64,000 nt of DNA from Thysanoteuthis rhombus (lineage: Eukaryota > Mollusca > Cephalopoda > Oegopsida > Thysanoteuthidae): NCBI GenBank assembly GCA_963457665.1, contig OY735211.1, positions 42,097,044-42,161,043 of the forward strand, read 5' to 3'. The notes below the pieces were generated by a model. That model did no database searches and was not told where the DNA came from. It worked only from the letters and a program-made list of their open reading frames with translations. This document shows positions 57,194-64,000 of the stretch, one piece after another (the stretch's first letter is position 1; each line of letters starts with the position of its first letter). The position numbers and the translations under genes were made by a program.

Positions 57194-57257
<64 letters not shown>
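57194..57257. repeat. (ATC)n, the RTE 3' tail
   Basis: About 21 pure ATC units. They abut the 3' end of the minus-strand RTE fragment, whose transcript end would be (GAT)n. It is therefore best read as an expanded LINE tail. Confidence 0.85.
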
Positions 57258-57258
<1 letters not shown>

Positions 57259-57540
57259 GTCTTTTAGCGTCCGTTGTTGGACATAGAACTTTCCCAGGAT
57301 TTACCACACTTCTCTATCGTGGGCATCGCGGAGCCAGTACTTTCCGAATTTATCTAGCTCATCTCTCCATCTATTACTCTGCCGGCCTCGGTTGCGCATG
57401 TGATCTCTGGGGATCCATGTCGCGAGTAGCGATGTCCATCGGTTGTCTGCTATTCCTGCAACATGGCCAGCCCATTGCCATTTGAGATTTTTAATGGTTT
57501 CTATGATGTCCCTGACTCCTGTCTTCTTAATTGCTATCCA
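57258..57540 (-). pseudogene. RTE LINE C-terminal fragment (longest open copy)
   Basis: One open frame (57,301-57,573, including about 35 bp of upstream non-LINE sequence) encodes KKTGVRDIIETIKNLKWQWA, GHVAGIADNRW, RGRQSNRWRDELDKFGKYW and HDREVW. This is the C-terminus of RTE-clade ORF2 without stops over about 80 codons, so it is younger than the copies at 40.5 and 55.2 kb. 5'-truncated at about 57,540. Confidence 0.8.
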
Positions 57541-57544
57541 AAAC

Positions 57545-59200
57545 CGTGGAGTTGAACATTTACTGCTCAGCATGGAGTCAGCGATGTCATATCATGTCCA
57601 GAAAGCTTCGCTCTGGTTATATCATCGTGAAAAAAAAATGATTAAATTGATGAGCTGTATAAATTTGGAATCGTTTTTCTCCTGCGAAGATGCCAAGGTT
57701 TATCCGAAAGTAATCTTAATTTGTGCAATGAAGTCGACGCGAATATATGTATGTTGAAATGAGAGCTGATCCCGGCACAAATGTTGCTCCAACGTTATTT
57801 CAACAATTTCTGTCTCTCTGCATCACCTTCAAGTATATAAATACATACTTGCTTCGAGTGCTGCCAAAAGTTTATCCTTGCGTATAATGCCGAGGTAATT
57901 TTTAGTTGCTAAATTGGATTAAACACTGCGTGTCAAACAAGCTGGAATACGGTTATTTTCTATCTCTGTGTATCTAAATATATTGCATTTCTCTTCGGAT
58001 ATTTGTACGTTTATAATTATAACCCACACCTACACGCGTATACTTTGCACGTATTGTTAAATAATTCTGCATTTGCAATGAAGCTTTCCACAGATTATTT
58101 ACAAACTATAAAGAAAAACAGAGCATTTTTATTCTGGTCTATTAGAATATAAGAATTGCTGGGACTGAAACTGCAGGGTTTTCCGTTGCTCTAACCCTTG
58201 AGTTGAACCCACAAGTGCACCTGCATAAATAATGTATGATCTGTAGGTGGAAATTCTGAATTGTACAAGCAGCAGACATTCAGTTTGCGTTTGGTCTTCT
58301 TTGATGTGATGAGAGGACGTAGTCGGGCATCTAACAAATCCGTCTATTACAAAAGGTCATTATTATGCTGGACAGGAAGACAGACCTCTGACCCTTCTTT
58401 ACATTGATTAATAACGTCCACTAACAACATGGCCACCTGGTATTTCTTCCTTTTTTCCCCTTCTTTTATTTCGTTTTCTTTTTCTTTCTTTTTTTCTTTC
58501 TTTCTCCTTCTCTTTGACACCAAAGCTCAGTGGCAAAGCACAGTTTTCACATGCTAATTTTCCTGCCAAATTAACATCCTTGAATAGATATATTGATGCT
58601 ATACAATCTTTCCATTCTTTAACACTTCCCACACCTGAATGCTGCATTCAATACCTTAATAGTTGAAATATCTAACAATTTTTCAAACCCAATAGAAACT
58701 TAACAATATCTATATAGAATTAATCGAATGATACCAATATAACGTGAAGAAATCTATGTATGTAATGAATATATACATTGGCAATTGGAGGGTGAAGAGG
58801 AAAACTGGATGAAAAGACGAACACCCTGGTCGAACATAGAAGCACACACAATCACATCTTTAACCAACTTCATCTCATCAAGAATATTCATGACTTTTAA
58901 ATACGCAGATGCATCGAAGCAGCCCTTATATCCCAATAACTCAAAGGTTCGGTCACTTTCAGATTGCGCATCCTCTTAATGTATTTTAAAACAAAATCAC
59001 AATGATACAATACATTACAACCCTGATATACAATGAATGGCTAACAGCCAACAGTCCATTTAAGAAATGGTATACGCTCATATATACCAACACTTTAGGA
59101 AAAGGAAAAGAAGTCTCACCTATCATCAACCAAAAAGATTAAACGAAAATCAAAACCTTACTTACACCCTGCCCAGATATACCAATACCTATCCATTGAA
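57545..59200. other. Unassigned sequence
   Basis: CT-rich stretch at 58,440-58,510; no gene recognised. Confidence 0.5.
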
Positions 59201-59204
59201 TGAT

Positions 59205-59415
59205 AGGCCACCTCTTGCCTGAAGATGCCCAAACAGGGTAGAAACATAAACGTGTTTGTGTAGCAAATCCTTACTTCATCATATACTAAGCTCTACTCTA
59301 ACACATCTTGGTCTTTAATATTGAATGTATCGAGTACTTTATGAAATAAACCCATCACACATAGGATATTGTATTATATCATATTGCATTCTTGATTTGT
59401 ATTATATACACGTAT
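59205..59415 (+). mobile_element. Family C element, hammerhead plus tail
   Basis: The hammerhead at 59,213-59,268 is followed by TTAATATTGAATGTATCGAG, TACTTTATGAAATAAACCC, ATCACACATAGGATATTG and TATTATATCATATTGCATTC. The same tail follows the hammerheads at 24.3 and 28.7 kb and defines the family. No protein frame. Confidence 0.65.
59213..59268 (+). ncRNA. Hammerhead ribozyme motif (family C, intact core)
   Basis: UUGC (59,215-59,218) pairs with GCAA (59,263-59,266). Core CUGAAGA is 59,219-59,225. Stem II is UGCCC/GGGUA, five pairs including one G-U, with loop AAACA. Core GAAA is 59,241-59,244. Stem III is ACAU with GUGU (59,258-59,261), loop 59,248-59,257, and the GUA triplet ends at 59,262. 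The predicted cut is after 59,262. All conserved core positions are present. Confidence 0.7.
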
Positions 59416-59686
59416 ATATTAACCGTTAAATCTGGGAACTACTTCTTTTCATAGGTGAACAGCTGGATAGTATTTTTGTAGTAATAGTTTTTTCCCGAAA
59501 TGATCAGTAAGAGTATCACCACATTGACACAACAACACACAAAAAAAAAAAAAAAGAAAGAAAGAAAGGAAAAGTTATACCGATTCCTTTCCGAAAAAGA
59601 AAACTGTTTTCAATGTACCAGACCCGGAGACAAATCAATCCATTCCCCTAAACAGGCGTGTGAGAAACGTATCGAAATACAGTAAC

Positions 59687-59688
<2 letters not shown>

Positions 59689-59759
<71 letters not shown>

Positions 59760-59970
59760 TGATGTTCTGTTGTATTACGACTCTTCAGTGTGGCTATAGA
59801 CTCGATATCGATTTCAGGCGGGATTGAAACCTTCGCTCCACACCAGGAGTCCGGTATTCTACTCCTCCTCTATGCAGAAATGGACGGATAGTAGGATTGA
59901 ATTCAACGATATGTTTTTTAGACTATAATTCACCATCTACCAGAGTACTCAATTCAAGAGTTAGAAGAGC
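59689..59970 (-). mobile_element. Family A SINE with partial hammerhead
   Basis: Lies between (CT)n(TA)n at 59,689-59,755 and (TA)n at 59,972-60,090. On minus: GCGCTCTTCTAACTCTTG, GAGTACTCTGGTAGATGGTG, a tRNA-like part with GAGGAGTAGAATACCGGAC (A box-like) and GGTTTCAATCCCGCC (B box). The sequence CCACA-CUGAAGA-GUCGUAAUACAAC follows, after which the second core box is damaged (AGAAC) and stem III is lost at the (TA)n border. Confidence 0.65.
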
Positions 59971-59971
59971 G

Positions 59972-60092
<121 letters not shown>

Positions 60093-60099
60093 GAATCCA

Positions 60100-60371
60100 C
60101 TATGAGTGGCTGCAACTGATAAGTGACCGACAGACCATTTTCAAAAAGTTGATATTTTTGTTATGTTTAGAGCTACAATGCTTATTATTTCATTTTGAAG
60201 CATGAACACCGATGATTCATAGAGAAACTTCAAGCTCCAAAATGAGAAAAAAGTAATAACCATTGTATCTCTAAAAAAATATAGAAACTAACAACTTGTA
60301 AAAATGGTTCGTTGGAAACACATCATACGCAGCCACTCTTCTTATCTCTCAATCCGTCTTTTTCTCTCTCA

Positions 60372-60424
<53 letters not shown>

Positions 60425-61390
60425 TGTGTGTGTGTGTTTGCGTGTGTATGATGCCGGGGAATACAGGTGTTACCTTGCAAATGTAAGGGAGATAGATATA
60501 TGTTTGTGCGTGTGGCCACCCATACCGTTGGATAGAATTTTTTTATATGCAGGTTGAATCGCGAGCTTTAGTTTTTGTTCCCACAACTTGATGGCGCCAC
60601 TCACTGTTAGCCCTATTTTGAGCAGAAAAATTTCGGCCAGTTTTCTACCAATTCTGCGTCATATGTATCGCAAGCACCTAACGTTTTTCATGAAAAAACG
60701 TTTTGTTTTTTTTTCTTTACCGTGGTAAGTAACTTTTTCATTATGACGAACAAGTGCCTGGTTCAGGCAGTAATGAGGATTTGATGATAGCACTGTCTAT
60801 GTTTGTGAAAAGTCACTATAAACAGTGTATATGCTACTTTTCAAACATCTTGTCAGAACTTTTCATTAGAATAGAATGTAAAGAAAACATGTGTTTGAGG
60901 CTGTTTGGTACATTGTGTACGGGGCTACTTGGTACGCTGTAATTGTAGGCAATTGAGGCAGAGAAAAAACAACAAGTCAAAGAGTATTCGGAGAAAAAAG
61001 TGGAAACGGGACCTAGATACTAAAGAAGAGGAAAAAGTAATTACACTGATGAATCCATTTTCTATTACTCTTAATACTTGTTGAAATTTTTATATCCCTC
61101 AATTGTAACAATGAATTCATCACATCTGTACCAACTATCCCCACGGTCGAGGTAGGTCGGTACACTTTCACCGAATGTTTGAATGATAATATAATAAACT
61201 TAACATGCCTTATCAGATTGAACCAAATATCCCCCGATCGACGTTGGTTGGTAGACTTTTCTCGAAAATCTAAATGGTAATATGATAAATTTGACTGTTT
61301 TAGGATTAAACGACAACCCAGAAGTTTCTCACAGGAACTTATCATGGGTCATAGCTGCATTTCAATTAATTGATTTCTTGAGCCATCGAG
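60100..61390. other. Mostly unassigned; (AT)n(GT)n at 60,371-60,439
   Basis: The stretch just after the microsatellite (ATAGATATATGTTTGTGCGT, CACCCATACCGTTGGATAG, 60,491-60,535) recurs at 62,758-62,799. That suggests a small shared element. No gene recognised. Confidence 0.5.
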
Positions 61391-61394
61391 GCTG

Positions 61395-61610
61395 ATGATG
61401 TACCAACTAGCCCTGGTCTAAAACAATTGAGGCACGTTGAAGCGGCCATCCTATCGGTGGCAGGTTCGATTCCTGTGGTAGTCCGATTTTTAAAAATTGT
61501 TTATTCTATTCACCTTGCCAATGCCAAGTGATACGTTGACCATGTAATGACGGTAGATCATTCCAAATGGGAATTCAAATATAACATAACGTAATTTATA
61601 ATCATATATG
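61395..61610 (+). mobile_element. SINE family B, plus copy lacking the leader
   Basis: tRNA-like core with AATTGAGGCACGTTGAAGCG, CTATCGGTGGCAGGTTCGA and B box GGTTCGATTCC. The tail has TGCCAAGTGATACGTTGACC, GTAGATCATTCCAAA and ATAACGTAATTTATAATCAT. The A box region is altered. Confidence 0.7.
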
Positions 61611-61849
61611 TACATATGTCTATATAAATGTGTTCATTTGCAGATAATATTCACGTTTCAGTCTCAACTAAGTACATCTCTCTCTCTCTCTCTCTTTATT
61701 TCTATCTATACAGATATATGCTTGTGTATGTATTCTAGTATTTGCGCATATGTGCATTTGCACGTGTTTCTGTGTGCATCTGTGCGTTTTCAACTATACA
61801 TATCAGTTTGGGAGCGTATGCTGACACTTATATATATATAGTATATATA

Positions 61850-62690
61850 GTTCCAGAGATATACATATGGCTGTGAAAACACACACACGCGGACAAACAC
61901 ATAGTTTACCGGTGTGTACGTATCTATATGCATCCATCAATTCTATTAAAATGTGAACACAAACCCTGATATATATTTTTAATACACCCAAACGAGTTCC
62001 ACACACAAACGTAAGCACATTCACATACGTAAATATGTATTGCACATTCAGGTATATGCATACACACACATACACACATTATATATGGCAGCTGGACACC
62101 GGGGCCCTTGTTGAGCATGGGCAAGCAAGAATTGCATATTTATTTGGTGGCTATTAAAGTAGTTCTTTTTTTCTTCTGACAAAGACGATTGACTCTCCAG
62201 TTGACTTGAAAGGCACTTGTTACAAATGTTCTAACAGGCCTATCGTTTTCAGCGGAACAAAATTACAGGCACCACCCAAAAGTCAAGAGTGTTTGATCGA
62301 ACCAACAGTGAACAAAATGTTAGGGTTTTTTTTTTTTTTTGTTTTTTACTTTTGTGTCTGTGTGGTTTTTGTAAGCAATACCGGAAATGTATTGTCCAAA
62401 CAAATTGATTCAGTCGCCTTTTGTATGCCAGTCTGGCGTCCTGAGACATCAAATGCGACGTTCGGTTGACCAACGAGACGCTTTTCCTGTACAAGGCTTC
62501 TCCGCTTCTTTGAAGAATCACGTAAGAACAACTGGGGAAAACGAATATATAATGTAAAATGGAGGTCCGCATTTATTCCTCGTTGAATTTCAGTATCAAT
62601 CTTCTTACGTCTGATTCTATTTGTTTGCTGGAATATGTGATTAATTCAGAGCCTGTGCGATTAGATTTAGTGGAAGTAATTTATTCTAAT
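61850..62690. other. Unassigned sequence
   Basis: A poly(T) run near 62,327-62,340. Opposed open frames at 62,206-62,572 show no recognisable family. Confidence 0.45.
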
Positions 62691-62692
62691 GC

Positions 62693-62708
62693 ACACGCAC
62701 GCACGCAC

Positions 62709-62749
<41 letters not shown>

Positions 62750-62799
62750 TGTATGTATAGATATATGTTTGCGTGAGTGACCACCCATACTGTTGGATA

Positions 62800-62838
<39 letters not shown>
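62693..62838. repeat. (CA)n, shared 45-bp element, (TA)n
   Basis: A CA run (62,693-62,745), the element shared with 60.5 kb (62,755-62,799), then a TA run (62,800-62,838). Confidence 0.85.
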
Positions 62839-62839
<1 letters not shown>

Positions 62840-63856
62840 TAAAGCACAAAAGCACATACATTCAACATCAAGTTAAAGTAGAGCTTTAAATATGGTGAAA
62901 TGAAACAATTTTCTAAACAAAGTAGCATTTCTTATATATCATGTATATGATTAAGTGTGTTTTATATTAATTATATACATGATTAATATAGAAGATACTA
63001 CTTTATTTTCGAATAAATCTAAGGAAGAATTTGATGAAAAAATTGTGCAGTTGAAGTTTTAAAATTCATTTGTTTTTATCAAAATCAAAAGTGCTCAATA
63101 CATTGATGATATAATATAGAGCAATATGTGATTACGATTTCGATGAGAAAACCTTGTAAGTATTTATCAATAGTGAGAGATTATTTTTTAGTTTCCCACC
63201 AAAACTAACTATAATCCACCGCTCTTGATGAAATTGTTGCACCAAGAAACACGTGTCCATTTTTTTCTCGCAAATGTGAACGATTCAGCTGTAAAGTGGT
63301 GTATTATTTTTCGTCTTTTCAAAGAACTGTATTCAGGCATGAATTCAAACAGAATCTGATGTTCATTTTGATGACGTCATGGAGTCAGTGTGATATCTAC
63401 CAGAACCAAAGAATCGTGAAATAGCAAAGAAAAAGAATTCATGTTTGCTTCTAACGCCAAAATTCAAAACTATCACCGTGATCTTCCTGAACCAGAAGTC
63501 TTGTGACGTCAGGCATGACTCAGGCCTTTTCACCAATCAAATATCATTTAGTTTTAACAGTGGGTATGTTTTTTTTCTCGAAATCATATGAATGAAATTA
63601 CAAAGTGCAGTGAAAAAAAATCGAAAAAATGACTCTTCTTTTTACGATTTTACTACTAATAAAACAACATCAAGGACTTGGCAAGAAATTTGACTTCAAT
63701 TTAAGTATGTGTTGATGAGTAAATCCTTACGACGCCTCACAAGCAGATCGTACATTCAAAGTCGAGTACGGTCATGAAAAATGTAAAGAATGTCCATGCT
63801 TCTCTTTCGTTCATGTGTGCACACGAGCACATAAAAAATAGATCCAAATTTACATA
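62840..63856. other. Unassigned AT-rich sequence
   Basis: No genes or transposon ends recognised. Confidence 0.5.
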
Positions 63857-63877
63857 CATACATACATACATACATAC

Positions 63878-63924
<47 letters not shown>
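63857..63924. repeat. (CATA)n(TA)n microsatellite
   Basis: CATA units followed by about 22 TA units, directly before a family D copy. Confidence 0.95.
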
Positions 63925-63927
<3 letters not shown>

Positions 63928-64000
63928 TGAACTATAGAGAGTGAGACAGACTCGGGAGTAAAGTGTATGGAAGTAAGGTTTATTTATCTATAAATATTCT
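63925..64000 (-). mobile_element. Family D repeat, cut by the window end
   Basis: CTATAGAGAGTGAGACAGAC, TCGGGAGTAAAGTG and TAAGGTTTATTTATC match 46,630-46,690. The hammerhead-like part would lie just beyond position 64,000. Confidence 0.65.

Overview
The window looks like nuclear DNA of a large, repeat-rich invertebrate genome, most likely a coleoid cephalopod of the octopus type. This is an inference from three things: very abundant (TA)n, (GT)n, (GA)n and trinucleotide microsatellites; RTE-type LINE remnants with (GAT)n tails; and many tRNA-derived SINEs. No bacterial, organellar or viral gene is visible. I found no intact host protein gene and no convincing exon chain. Almost every long open frame is a translated microsatellite or a chance frame in AT-rich DNA.

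Layout. 0-3.5 kb: a 300-bp tandem duplication, a 290-bp compound trinucleotide array and a 17-bp minisatellite. 3.5-5.1 kb: two SINE families. 6-15 kb: microsatellites, two hAT-like nonautonomous elements, a retroelement ORF relic, and two copies of a SINE-like element whose 3' end folds as a hammerhead ribozyme. 15-20 kb: unclassified interspersed repeats, a 430-bp polypurine tract and a cluster of oppositely oriented SINEs. 20-30 kb: a CR1/Jockey LINE 3' fragment, a 30-bp minisatellite, a second group of hammerhead-bearing repeats, a 54-bp tandem repeat with a KR-punctuated open frame, a tRNA-like plus 5S-rRNA-like composite, and a pogo/Tigger-like MITE. 30-41 kb: an RTE reverse transcriptase pseudogene, a palindromic MITE, another SINE pair, and CR1 and RTE 3' fragments. 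41-49 kb: AT-rich duplicated sequence, a long inverted repeat, and a tandem pair of the hammerhead SINE. 49-64 kb: a further tRNA-derived family, three RTE 3' fragments (two of them joined), further hammerhead repeats and long (TA)n arrays.

The most notable system is the set of hammerhead-ribozyme motifs. Family A joins a tRNA-like pol III promoter region (A and B boxes) to a small hammerhead: the CUGAAGA and GAAAC core boxes, a 5-bp stem II, a two-pair stem III closed by a tetraloop, a GUC cleavage triplet, and a 5-bp stem I. One copy is perfect at 10,865-10,906 (minus). Two copies in direct tandem at 46,826-47,156 delimit a 289-nt monomer with the tRNA-like region between them. Family C lacks a recognised tRNA part and has a different hammerhead, with a 4-bp stem III and a GUA cleavage triplet. 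Two of its copies lie in direct tandem 187 nt apart at 24,021-24,263, and an intact catalytic core lies at 59,213-59,268. The layout fits retrozyme, Penelope-type or Smalpha-like retroelements that could yield small self-cleaved, possibly circular RNAs.

A second theme is SINE family B. It occurs at four loci as adjacent opposite-orientation copies that would form double-stranded RNA if transcribed. All family groupings come from reading the sequence by eye. Boundaries are approximate, and no database comparison was possible.
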